Shown here: one piece after another, positions 1 to 5,076 of the stretch
How the letters are laid out: each line of letters opens with the position of its first letter
Position numbering within the stretch: position 1 is the stretch's first letter
NCBI GenBank assembly: GCA_045114665.1
Contig: JBGUKW010000236.1
Location: 1 to 7,633, forward strand
Source of the DNA: CADAWZ01 sp045114665
GTDB taxonomy: Bacteria > Vulcanimicrobiota > CADAWZ01
Length of the DNA stretch: 7,633 bases
Direction of reading: 5' to 3'
The notes under the pieces: generated by a model
Database searches by the model: none
Seen by the model: the letters and a program-made list of their open reading frames with translations, nothing else
Told to the model about the DNA's origin: nothing
Translations under genes and position numbers: made by a program

Positions 1-1
1 A

Positions 2-496
2 AAAAACTCATCAATATATGCAGGTGTTTTTTTATATGCTACTAATTCGTTTTCTCTTCGTGTTTTTAAGGATTTAAATATAAAATGTTCTGTTTCATCT
101 TATGAAGAAGATTTTTTGAATATCAGAAATAGAAGTAGATTCCAATTTTTGCCGTCAATTTATCCGCTTTTTGCATATATTCCAGCTTTTACTTCAAGAG
201 CTACTGTTCCTCATTTTTTTGCAAATGGTGAAGAATTTAAACTCGATAAAAATTTTTCTCTCTCTGTTTTTAATTTTAAAAAATATATGGTTGCTTCATT
301 TAAAAAACCGTTATCTATTTTTCAAGCAAAGAAAAAATTAGCAGAATTAAATCCTTATGGCTTTCTGATTGATATTGAATATATGCCGTCTGATTTGAAT
401 TTTGAAAAGATGATTGATGACATATCTGAGGCATATAATTTGGAATTGCCATTTAAAAATTCGGATAAGTATAATTTCAAAAGAGGTTTGAAGTAA
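2..496 (+). CDS. C-terminal part of a probable U32-family peptidase-like protein (5' end outside window)
   Basis: The frame is open from the left edge to TAA at 494-496, so this is the last ~164 codons of a longer gene. A TTG at 116 could serve as a start, but the frame has coding character before it and the TTG has no good ribosome binding site. Visible features are an early stretch 'YAGVFLYATNSFSLRVFKDL' followed by 'VSSYEEDFLNI', then an aromatic segment ending in 'IPAFTSRATVP', and a later 'KPLSIFQAKKKLAELNPYG'. This order (N-S-[FY] helix, strand with S-x-E, 'FTSR' stretch, 'kPLSI...L...G' helix, 'IDIEY') resembles the second half of U32 proteins, which act as proteases or as tRNA/ubiquinone hydroxylation factors. 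The substrate cannot be told. The assignment rests on recalled family patterns, and the protein could be another TIM-barrel-like enzyme. It appears to be a host gene unrelated to the phage. Confidence 0.5.
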   Translation, partial: KNSSIYAGVFLYATNSFSLRVFKDLNIKCSVSSYEEDFLNIRNRSRFQFLPSIYPLFAYIPAFTSRATVPHFFANGEEFKLDKNFSLSVFNFKKYMVASFKKPLSIFQAKKKLAELNPYGFLIDIEYMPSDLNFEKMIDDISEAYNLELPFKNSDKYNFKRGLK

Positions 497-565
497 AAAT
501 AGTTATAAAATTTGCGACGGAAAACCCACAGGCTTACCTCTGTGAAATGAAAGTCACTTTTTTGC

Positions 566-594
566 TTGACATTAACATAAATTAAATATATAAT
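566..594 (+). promoter_or_regulatory. Consensus sigma-70/A promoter of the LRR gene
   Basis: TTGACA at 566-571 and TATAAT at 589-594 are separated by exactly 17 bp, a perfect match to the vegetative promoter. The predicted start of transcription is near 601, giving a leader of about 48 nt before the ATG at 649. No clear operator overlaps it, so high constitutive expression is the simplest reading. Confidence 0.88.
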
Positions 595-648
595 TTATAA
601 TAAACCTTAATATGTATGTGAAAATGGTAAAATTTTGAGAGGATAATA

Positions 649-1929
649 ATGAGAATACAAGAAGCAGTTGCTGAAATGATAAAACTGAGAGGTAACGATA
701 TATTCAATGATTATAAAAGTTTTTTTGCATTGCTTGACGATTTAGCAACAGAATATCCAAAAGAGAGAAAAATTATCAAGAGAAGTCTTGATGAAGAATT
801 TTTGTCTATTTTTATTGATGATAGCAAAAAAATAGAACATAGAATTAAGATATTGCAGGAACATTTTGAGGATTTGGGACTAAAAGAAGATTATGCTTAT
901 TTTATTCTTGAATCTTTTGGAATTCCACTTGGTTGGGGACAAGAAATTTTAGACTTAAAATCCGATTCTCCAGTGCAAGTTCCGAATAATCAGCAAATAC
1001 AAAATTTAGTGAATGCAAATATTACAGATATATCACTTGATGAAGATGTTTTGAAACAATTTGGTTTTCAAGATAAAAATTCACTTCCTACTATTATTAA
1101 TATTCCGTCAACATATAAATCTTTTTTAGGTACTACATACAGAATAATTAAAATTGACAGTGAAGTTTTTAAGGATTGTGATAAATTACAAGTTGTCACT
1201 ATTCCTGATACAGTAACTGAAATAGGTGATAGTACATTCGAAAATTGCATTTCTTTAGAAAAAATAAATATCCCTGATAGTGTTACAACAATAGGAAATA
1301 GAGCATTTGCAAATTGTAAATCTCTTGATAACATAATTATTCCAAATAGTGTTGTAGATGTTGGAACAAAAGTCTTTGTTGGCTGTATAAAATTACAAAA
1401 ATTAACATTGCCAATAAAATATACAATTTTTAAAGACGATGTAGATAAACAGACAGATTTACTAACAGAGGCAAAACAGACAACAAAATTGGCAAGCTTA
1501 GATACAAATAAGTTAAAAGCTAAACAGACAACAAATTATATCGATGTGATATTTGATGATGATGTCACTAAACAACTTGGTTATGATCTAAAGTATGAAG
1601 GAAAGGATAATGTGATTGTTAAATATTTTAAGAAAAATGGAAAAAATTTAACCATTTTTAATATTCCTGATACTTATGACTACAATGGTAAAAATTATAA
1701 AATCACACAAATTGATGAATTTGCCTTTTATCATTCTTTAACATTAACAAATGTAACTATACCAAATAGTGTTACAAAAATTGGTGCAATGGCTTTTAAT
1801 GGTTGTTCTTCATTAACAAGTATAACAATTCCAGATAGCGTTACAAAGATTGAACGTAGTGCTTTTAATGGTTGTTCTTCATTAACAAGTATAACTATAC
1901 CAGACAGTGTTACACATACTTTTAAATAA
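649..1929 (+). CDS. BspA-like leucine-rich-repeat (LRR_5) protein with helical N-terminal domain
   Basis: The 426-aa protein starts at ATG 649, preceded by GAGAGGA at 637-643 (5-nt spacing). Residues 1-103 are predicted helical and contain 'LATEYPKERKIIKRSLDEE' and 'FILESFGIPLGW'. I recall this general pattern from small helical accessory domains tethered to repeat or signalling proteins. Residues ~164-255 and ~350-426 are LRR_5 repeats of 23 residues with the BspA signature (IPDSVT.I...AF..C.SL..). Each array is preceded by a related cap: 'DEDVLKQFGF...INIPSTY' near 131-156 and 'DDDVTKQLGY...FNIPDTY' near 303-343, so a cap-plus-repeats module has been duplicated. A linker (~256-295) holds two 'AKQTT' copies. 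No signal peptide is visible, unlike surface BspA proteins, so a cytoplasmic or otherwise non-Sec location is likely. Such repeats bind proteins; no partner can be named. The last repeat stops abruptly (SVTHTFK) about 100 bp from the phage integrase gene, so the 3' end may have been altered by integration. Confidence 0.85.
   Translation: MRIQEAVAEMIKLRGNDIFNDYKSFFALLDDLATEYPKERKIIKRSLDEEFLSIFIDDSKKIEHRIKILQEHFEDLGLKEDYAYFILESFGIPLGWGQEILDLKSDSPVQVPNNQQIQNLVNANITDISLDEDVLKQFGFQDKNSLPTIINIPSTYKSFLGTTYRIIKIDSEVFKDCDKLQVVTIPDTVTEIGDSTFENCISLEKINIPDSVTTIGNRAFANCKSLDNIIIPNSVVDVGTKVFVGCIKLQKLTLPIKYTIFKDDVDKQTDLLTEAKQTTKLASLDTNKLKAKQTTNYIDVIFDDDVTKQLGYDLKYEGKDNVIVKYFKKNGKNLTIFNIPDTYDYNGKNYKITQIDEFAFYHSLTLTNVTIPNSVTKIGAMAFNGCSSLTSITIPDSVTKIERSAFNGCSSLTSITIPDSVTHTFK
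1792..1895 (+). repeat. Tandem 69-bp LRR-coding repeat
   Basis: A 35-nt segment at 1792-1826 recurs without a mismatch at 1861-1895. The 69-bp period equals one 23-residue LRR_5 unit. Such identity at the DNA level, including synonymous positions, indicates recent duplication or gene conversion of one repeat unit. It makes the copy number prone to change by slippage or recombination. Confidence 0.85.
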
Positions 1930-1981
1930 CCTTTGAGATAATACCTATTTAGTTGTAGTTTTAAAGATTTTTTATTTATAT

Positions 1982-1999
1982 AGTCAGCTAAAAGTCAGC
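1982..1999. other. Candidate attachment-site region: 7-bp direct repeat beside the integrase gene
   Basis: AGTCAGC occurs at 1982-1988 and again at 1993-1999, 11 bp apart, in the 104-bp gap between the host-type LRR gene and the 3' end of the integrase gene. Short direct repeats with near-helical spacing next to int are typical of tyrosine-integrase arm or core sites, and the phage end must lie about here if the LRR gene is host DNA. The right attachment site is outside the window, so the core cannot be defined. This is inference from position and repeat pattern only. Confidence 0.3.
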
Positions 2000-2015
2000 A
2001 TAAAAAAGGGGAATA

Positions 2016-2035
2016 AAGGGCTATTAAATACCCTT
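2016..2035 (-). terminator. Possible hairpin terminator of the integrase operon
   Basis: AAGGG (2016-2020) pairs with CCCTT (2031-2035), and inside it TAT pairs with ATA around a TAA loop with one bulged base. The hairpin overlaps the integrase stop codon. Read leftward, the transcript continues TATTCCCC and then reaches a T6 run about 10 nt beyond the stem, so the T-tract is displaced. The element could end leftward transcription and perhaps also rightward transcription from the LRR gene. The stem is weak. Confidence 0.35.
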
Positions 2036-2993
2036 AAAGTTTTATTAAATCAACTGCTGAAAAGCGGACATCTGGTGATAAATGTGCATATCTTTGGGTC
2101 ATTTGAATCGATTTATGACCAAGTAATTCTTTGATTGTGTAAAGGCTCACTCCTTTGATTGCAAGCCAACTTGCGAAAGTATGTCTTAGATCGTGAAAAC
2201 GAAAATTTGTTATATTACTTTTCTTAACTGCTTTTACAAAGCGTTCATCTACATTCCGTAAATCTTCAAATACTCTTCTACCACTTTCTTTAGGCTCTAA
2301 CATAGCTAAAAGAGTTTTATTAATCGGCACGGATCGTCGCTCTCCATTTTTAGATTCTTCAATATGAATTAATTTTGCTTTTAAATCTATGTTTTGCCAA
2401 GTTAAATTTAGCATTTCCATTTTTCGCATTCCTGTTGTTAATGCCATGGTTATTAATAATTTTAAAGTACCGCTATTTTTTAGTAATGTTTCTGCCTCTT
2501 CTTCGGTTAAATAACGAACTCTTGCATTATTCCGTTTAGTTACCTTTAATTTTATAGTTGCAACATTATAATTACACTCCTTCGCCTCGTTTAACACTCC
2601 TAAAAAAAATATTGAATACTTCTTAACAGTCTTTCCTGTTATTCCTCCCTTTGTTGTTTTGACATAATCCCAAAAGTCTTTCTCTGTTAATTGTGAAAGT
2701 AATTTATCGCCAAATATTAACTCCATTCTTTTTAAATTATATGTATTATTAATAACTGTTACTTCTTTAACTCTTGATTTCAAACGCTCTAAATATTCCT
2801 TTGCCCACTCTGAAAAAGTTATTTCTTTCTTCTTTATGTAACCAAAATTCTTTTGATAATTCCTATCTGCTAATAATTTTCTTTCAAGTTCAATAGCAAG
2901 AGACTTCATAGCCCCTGCTTTCTTCTCTCTCTGTTTACCCTCTATATCCCAGTATCTAACAAACCAGTTTCCATTCTTCTTAAATACACTCAT
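2034..2993 (-). CDS. int: Phage tyrosine recombinase (site-specific integrase)
   Basis: The 319-aa protein has the full phage integrase layout. An AP2-like/arm-binding N-terminal segment (1-~55, 'KNGNWFVRYWDIEGKQREKK') is followed by a SAM-like core-binding domain (~57-145) and a catalytic domain (~158-310). The catalytic residues are all present: R190 (TTGMRKME), K215 (ESKNGERR), H267 and R270 (FHDLRHT), H293 (LLGHKS) and the nucleophile Y302 (MTQRYAHLSP). It should therefore be active in strand exchange between phage and chromosomal att sites. Its ATG overlaps the stop codon of the upstream repressor gene in an ATGA, which indicates one leftward transcript and translational coupling. The 3' end faces the host LRR gene, so the left phage end lies just beyond it. 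The excisionase-type gene at 4656 lies in the opposite operon, consistent with int made in the lysogen and xis made on induction. Confidence 0.95.
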   Translation of the reverse strand: MSVFKKNGNWFVRYWDIEGKQREKKAGAMKSLAIELERKLLADRNYQKNFGYIKKKEITFSEWAKEYLERLKSRVKEVTVINNTYNLKRMELIFGDKLLSQLTEKDFWDYVKTTKGGITGKTVKKYSIFFLGVLNEAKECNYNVATIKLKVTKRNNARVRYLTEEEAETLLKNSGTLKLLITMALTTGMRKMEMLNLTWQNIDLKAKLIHIEESKNGERRSVPINKTLLAMLEPKESGRRVFEDLRNVDERFVKAVKKSNITNFRFHDLRHTFASWLAIKGVSLYTIKELLGHKSIQMTQRYAHLSPDVRFSAVDLIKL

Positions 2994-3424
2994 TTTTTAT
3001 ATTTCCCCAAAAGAAGTTCTGTATATTCAAGAACTTTCTCTTGTCCTTCCTTTGTCATTTGTTTTGCATTATTAATAATATCAGAAATAGCAGGCGATGG
3101 ATCAGCTGTCTGGATTGTTAATTCTCCTATGGAATCTTGAAAATTACAATTATTAAAACTTGTTTTATTTAAATACTTGACCGATTCTTCCATTTTTTTT
3201 ACTTTTTTGTTTAAATTATTGACAGAATCTTCAGATAAAAATAAATCCATAGGAATGTCTAAATATTTTGATATTAGAGGAATTTTATCTACTTTAATAT
3301 TTTGTATATTTCCCGACTCCCAACGGGAGATCGTACCAGCACTAACACCTAATAATTTTCCTAAATCTTCCATGGTCATATTTTTTTCTTGCCTTTTTGT
3401 TTTTAGTAAATTTTGAATATCCAT
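2990..3424 (-). CDS. XRE-family phage repressor (CI-like, no S24 peptidase domain)
   Basis: The 144-aa protein has an N-terminal Cro/C1-type HTH (residues ~3-60) with the standard 'MTMEDLGKLLGVSAGTISRW' core and 'ESG' turn. A polar, helical middle follows (~66-88), then a tail with 'MTKEGQEKVLEYTELL' (~123-138), a pattern common at the C-terminus of phage XRE repressors. There is no LexA/S24 Ser-Lys peptidase domain, so RecA-stimulated self-cleavage is not expected and induction must work another way. The start is supported by AAAGGAGG (3440-3433 on this strand) with 8-nt spacing. The gene is transcribed divergently from the cro-like gene across a 148-bp control region and is translationally coupled to int by an ATGA overlap. 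It probably maintains lysogeny by binding the palindromes described here. Confidence 0.9.
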   Translation of the reverse strand: MDIQNLLKTKRQEKNMTMEDLGKLLGVSAGTISRWESGNIQNIKVDKIPLISKYLDIPMDLFLSEDSVNNLNKKVKKMEESVKYLNKTSFNNCNFQDSIGELTIQTADPSPAISDIINNAKQMTKEGQEKVLEYTELLLGKYKK

Positions 3425-3464
3425 TATTACCGCCTCCTTTCTTATATTTTATATTTTTTGTTTT

Positions 3465-3481
3465 AAAAATGCAACATTTTT
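3465..3481. promoter_or_regulatory. Inverted repeat in the repressor promoter region (possible third operator)
   Basis: AAAAATG (3465-3471) and CATTTTT (3475-3481) form a 17-bp inverted repeat with a 3-bp centre, upstream of the repressor ribosome binding site. On the minus strand it contains TTGCAT, the half-site core of the two stronger palindromes. A leftward -35-like TTGACC lies at 3497-3492, which would place the repeat across the -10 region, but the corresponding -10 hexamer is poor. A role in repressor autoregulation is inference. Confidence 0.35.
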
Positions 3482-3514
3482 TTAAAAAAAAGGTCAAAAG
3501 TTTTAAAAATTCTC

Positions 3515-3543
3515 TTGACAAAATTTTTTTTATATATTATAAT
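3515..3543 (+). promoter_or_regulatory. Rightward early promoter (PR-type) of the phage
   Basis: TTGACA at 3515-3520 and TATAAT at 3538-3543 with a 17-bp A/T spacer match the consensus perfectly. The predicted transcription start is near 3550, inside the palindrome at 3544-3559, so a bound repressor would block initiation. It drives the cro-like gene and very probably the whole rightward early operon, since no equally good promoter is seen further right. Confidence 0.88.
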
Positions 3544-3559
3544 TTTTGCATACGCAAAA
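3544..3559. promoter_or_regulatory. Operator palindrome O1 over the early-promoter start site
   Basis: TTTTGCATACGCAAAA is a 16-bp inverted repeat (6-bp arms TTTTGC/GCAAAA) directly abutting the -10 box at 3538-3543. It overlaps the predicted transcription start and reaches the ribosome binding site of the cro-like gene. A one-base variant, fully palindromic, recurs at 3764-3779. Position and recurrence make it a likely site for the XRE repressor and/or the Cro-like protein. Confidence 0.72.
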
Positions 3560-3572
3560 GGATTTTAAATTT

Positions 3573-3761
3573 ATGTATAATGAATTGAAAGCATTAATAA
3601 TAAAAAAAGGATTTAAAATAAAAGAAATTGCTTCTTCCCTGAAAATCAGCAGATACACTCTTTTAAGAAAGTTAAAAACAGGAGAATTTAAACTATCTGA
3701 AATAAAAAAAATAAGAAATATTTTAGGTTATGAAGAAGTTGATAAGATTTTTTTTGTCTAA
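3573..3761 (+). CDS. Small Cro-like DNA-binding protein
   Basis: The 62-aa basic protein has a helix-turn-helix at residues ~14-36 ('FKIKEIASSLKISRYTLLRK'), then 'LSEIKKIRNILGY' and a C-terminal 'IFFV'. This layout matches the small Cro-type proteins of Firmicutes phages (DUF739-like). ATG 3573 was chosen over an in-frame TTG at 3546. The TTG lies upstream of the predicted transcription start at ~3550, and ATG 3573 has AAAAGGA at 3556-3562 with 10-nt spacing. As the first gene after the rightward promoter, it most likely represses the divergent repressor gene and commits the phage to lytic growth. Its ribosome binding site partly overlaps operator O1. Confidence 0.8.
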   Translation: MYNELKALIIKKGFKIKEIASSLKISRYTLLRKLKTGEFKLSEIKKIRNILGYEEVDKIFFV

Positions 3762-3763
3762 AA

Positions 3764-3779
3764 TTTTGCATATGCAAAA
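3764..3779. promoter_or_regulatory. Operator palindrome O2 downstream of the cro-like gene
   Basis: TTTTGCATATGCAAAA is a perfect 16-bp palindrome differing at one base from O1. It begins 3 nt after the stop codon of the cro-like gene. The sequence before it (TAAAAT at 3759-3764) echoes the -10-then-operator arrangement of O1, but the nearest -35-like TTGATA (3739-3744) is only 14 bp away, so a second promoter is doubtful. A role in DNA looping with O1 about 220 bp upstream, or as a roadblock, is possible. Confidence 0.65.
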
Positions 3780-3802
3780 AAATATATTAAATAAAAAGTG
3801 AG

Positions 3803-4021
3803 GTGAAAAAAACGCAATACAAACAAGCAAAAGAAACAGTCGAAAAAATGTGGAGTAAGTTTATAGACTTAGAACGAGAATGTCGCTCTCTTCCTAAATA
3901 TGATGAAATTGAAATGCTTTGTGATAATATAATGGAATCTTTCTGCAGATTAAGTAATAAATTAGACGAATTGGATAGTGAGGTAAAAAATGGATTTACT
4001 ACAAATAAAGAAAGATTTTGA
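3803..4021 (+). CDS. Small coiled-coil protein of unknown function, non-standard start
   Basis: I do not recognise this protein of up to 72 aa. It is mostly helical and charged ('ETVEKMWSKFIDLERECR', 'CRLSNKLDELDSEVKNG'), consistent with a small coiled coil. The start is odd. GTG 3803 lies inside the best Shine-Dalgarno match (AGTGAGGTGA, 3797-3806) and so has no usable spacing. The in-frame codon 5 nt beyond that match is ACG (3812), where an ATG would be ideal, and the next in-frame ATG (3848) has no ribosome binding site. Translation may begin at ACG, at GTG, or poorly. The gene opens the overlapping early operon; the next gene starts inside it at 3990. Confidence 0.62.
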   Translation: MKKTQYKQAKETVEKMWSKFIDLERECRSLPKYDEIEMLCDNIMESFCRLSNKLDELDSEVKNGFTTNKERF

Positions 4022-4172
4022 AGACGGCAAGCCTATCTCCTATGCAGATTTTGGACGCATTTATCCTGTTAATTTATGTGGTGAGAATGTACGAAACGAC
4101 AGAGAGATTTTTGAATGTTTTGACGGTTTAGGTTGGAACGAAGATGAAGAAGAAGACGAAGAAAGATTTTAG
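3990..4172 (+). CDS. Small acidic-tailed early phage protein of unknown function
   Basis: I do not recognise this 60-aa protein. ATG 3990 is preceded by GTGAGG with good spacing and overlaps the end of the previous gene by 32 nt. The protein has a mixed N-terminal part ('DGKPISYADFGRIYPVNL') and ends in a strongly acidic tail (NEDEEEDEERF). It is clearly acidic overall, with about 18 D/E against 7 K/R. The DNA for the tail is a GA-rich tract that also contains the start of the next gene. Its layout (short body, 'F.CFDGLGW', acidic tail) resembles that of the next protein, so the two may be diverged paralogues. Small acidic early phage proteins are sometimes DNA mimics or anti-defence factors, but nothing here proves that. 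Confidence 0.7.
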   Translation: MDLLQIKKDFEDGKPISYADFGRIYPVNLCGENVRNDREIFECFDGLGWNEDEEEDEERF

Positions 4173-4335
4173 ACAACAAATTTATGATGAAACTAACGGA
4201 AAATATTCAAACACTCCAAACTTCGGAATTTTAGATTTACTTGTAAATGGAGCTGATGATAAAACAATCTTAAACTATTGTGAAGGTTTATGTTCCGAAG
4301 ATGAGGACGAAGAAGAAGATGGGGGCTATGACTAA
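4144..4335 (+). CDS. Second small acidic-tailed early phage protein of unknown function
   Basis: The 63-aa protein has a basic N-terminus (MKKKTKKDFR), a middle with 'FGILDLLVNGADDKTILNYCEGL', and an acidic tail (SEDEDEEEDGGYD). ATG 4144 lies 29 nt inside the previous gene and has only a weak GA-rich ribosome binding site, so coupling to upstream translation is likely. The tail-coding tract 4300-4320 again overlaps the start region of the next gene, as at the preceding junction. I do not recognise a family. Similar tails and the shared 'GL..(E)DEDEEED' end suggest kinship with the protein encoded at 3990. Confidence 0.68.
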   Translation: MKKKTKKDFRQQIYDETNGKYSNTPNFGILDLLVNGADDKTILNYCEGLCSEDEDEEEDGGYD

Positions 4336-4690
4336 AGAACAGGCAGGAAGGTATTTAGATTTAAGGATTTATCTGTGTGAGTTGGATCGGTTAAATATTA
4401 ATCTAACTATATTAGCAGAGTTTAGGATTAATGATTTTGCCAATAGTTACAAGGATATAAATCAACTATCTATAGCTTCAAGAGAAATAAGAGACTTTCT
4501 TATTAAGAGTAACGCAAAGAGTATAAGTGATGTAATAAGACAAGCTGAGAAGAAATTCAAAAAGTCTTATAACGAGTTTCAAGCTGAATGTCCTGAGATT
4601 ATAAAAGAGTTTAGAAGTCATTTGACTTCACTTCAAGAATGGGAGGCGGTACACCATGGAGCAATATTTAACAGCAGAACAAGTAGCTGA
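4319..4690 (+). CDS. Unrecognised helical phage protein
   Basis: The frame is open from GTG 4280, but the likely start is ATG 4319 (GAGGA at 4303-4307, 11-nt spacing; ~123 aa) or ATG 4328. Both overlap the end of the upstream gene. The protein is predicted almost entirely helical, with charged amphipathic segments such as 'ASREIRDFLIKSNAKSISDV' and 'RQAEKKFKKSYNEFQAECPE'. It has no signal peptide, membrane segment or recognisable enzyme motif. The last 35 nt overlap the excisionase-type gene, whose ribosome binding site and start codon lie within this coding sequence. Its place between the acidic proteins and xis marks it as an early gene; function unknown. Confidence 0.68.
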   Translation: MGAMTKEQAGRYLDLRIYLCELDRLNINLTILAEFRINDFANSYKDINQLSIASREIRDFLIKSNAKSISDVIRQAEKKFKKSYNEFQAECPEIIKEFRSHLTSLQEWEAVHHGAIFNSRTSS

Positions 4691-4829
4691 GCGGTTGTGT
4701 TACGCACCTAAAACGATTCGCAAATGGTGCATGTTTAAGAAAATACCCTATACACGGCTTGGCAGAAAGTATCTAATCAAAGAAAAAGACATTATAAATT
4801 TCATAAGAAAGGAAGGTAAAAAGCATTGA
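4656..4829 (+). CDS. xis: Excisionase-family MerR-like HTH protein
   Basis: The 57-aa protein begins MEQYLTAEQVAERLCYAPK and continues 'TIRKWCMFKKIPYTRLGRKY' and 'IKEKDIINFI'. This is the full HTH_17/excisionase DNA-binding fold: a 'yLTaeeVAe.L.vs..TIrkw...g.iP..rlGrk..i...dl..fi' pattern covering the whole protein. ATG 4656 has GGGAGG at 4641-4646 with 9-nt spacing. Proteins of this size and family act as recombination directionality factors with tyrosine integrases, or as small transcription regulators. With an intact integrase in the same element, excisionase is the preferred reading. It lies in the rightward early operon rather than beside int, so it would be made only when the lysogen is induced. 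It overlaps the preceding gene by 35 nt. Confidence 0.85.
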   Translation: MEQYLTAEQVAERLCYAPKTIRKWCMFKKIPYTRLGRKYLIKEKDIINFIRKEGKKH

Positions 4830-4831
4830 AT

Positions 4832-4984
4832 ATGACAGACAGAGAACGCCTGCAATATATGGCGGAGCAAATGGTGGATTTAAGAGCGGAACGCTTTGAA
4901 ATAGGATTTACAAATTTTTTGTGTGGCTTTGTTACTGGATTGTTCTTTGTATGGGCATGTTGGAGTTGTTTTATAAATAGATAA
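4832..4984 (+). CDS. Small single-span membrane protein
   Basis: The 50-aa protein starts at ATG 4832, two nt after the excisionase-type stop. It has a charged amphipathic N-terminal half (MTDRERLQYMAEQMVDLRAERFE) and one hydrophobic segment at residues ~25-46 ('FLCGFVTGLFFVWACWSCF'), ending INR. No signal peptidase site is evident, so a bitopic inner-membrane protein is expected. The best ribosome binding site (GGAAGG, 4811-4816) is 15 nt away, so translation may be coupled to the upstream gene. Function is unknown; small phage membrane proteins at this position can act in superinfection exclusion or host-membrane modulation, but there is no specific evidence. Confidence 0.65.
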   Translation: MTDRERLQYMAEQMVDLRAERFEIGFTNFLCGFVTGLFFVWACWSCFINR

Positions 4985-4990
4985 AAAAAA

Positions 4991-5076
4991 TCAAAGCCTT
5001 TAGAAAGGAAAGAGGCTTTGAAAGAGATTTAAAATGCGAATTATCCATATTTGTATTATAACACTTTCAAAGCCTC
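4991..5076 (+). promoter_or_regulatory. Leader with two mutually exclusive hairpins upstream of the gene at 5089
   Basis: Segment A TCAAAGCCT (4991-4999) pairs with B AGGCTTTGA (5013-5021). The same B segment, extended to GAGGCTTTGAAAG (5012-5024), can instead pair perfectly over 13 bp with C CTTTCAAAGCCTC (5064-5076). A and C share the core TCAAAGCCT, so only one structure can form at a time. Neither stem is followed by a U-tract, so classic intrinsic termination is unlikely. Control of translation, RNA processing or protein binding is more plausible. Inside the B-C loop a short frame begins at ATG 5034. Confidence 0.6.

Noticed and set aside
497..565. Possible structured RNA or terminator (CACAG/CTGTG stem at 527-544, T6 at 558-563)
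   Set aside because: The stem is only 5 bp and is not adjacent to the T-run. The short GTGA/TCAC alternative next to the T-run has 4 bp. Too weak to call a terminator or a small RNA, though the upstream gene must end somewhere here.
1068..1334. Minus-strand open frame of 88 codons inside the LRR gene
   Set aside because: It lies antisense to a repeat-coding gene with clear protein signatures, has no ribosome binding site and encodes only a hydrophobic mirror of the LRR repeats.
1700..1929. Regular repeats that might suggest a CRISPR-like array
   Set aside because: The 69-bp period equals 23 codons of an LRR_5 unit and stays in frame; there are no unique spacers between identical repeats.
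3546..3572. TTG 3546 as start of the cro-like gene, adding nine residues
   Set aside because: It lies upstream of the predicted transcription start (~3550) and within the operator; ATG 3573 has a proper Shine-Dalgarno sequence.
3177..3588. Plus-strand open frames across the repressor gene and control region
   Set aside because: They are antisense to the XRE repressor or cross the promoter region, have phenylalanine- and lysine-rich composition expected of A/T tracts, and lack ribosome binding sites.
3739..3764. Second rightward promoter (TTGATA and TAAAAT) before O2
   Set aside because: The spacer is only 14 bp, too short for a normal vegetative promoter, although the arrangement with O2 resembles the true promoter and O1.
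5025..5063. Internal promoter with TATAAC at 5057-5062
   Set aside because: No acceptable -35 hexamer at 16-18 bp; the A/T richness of the leader explains the -10-like sequence.
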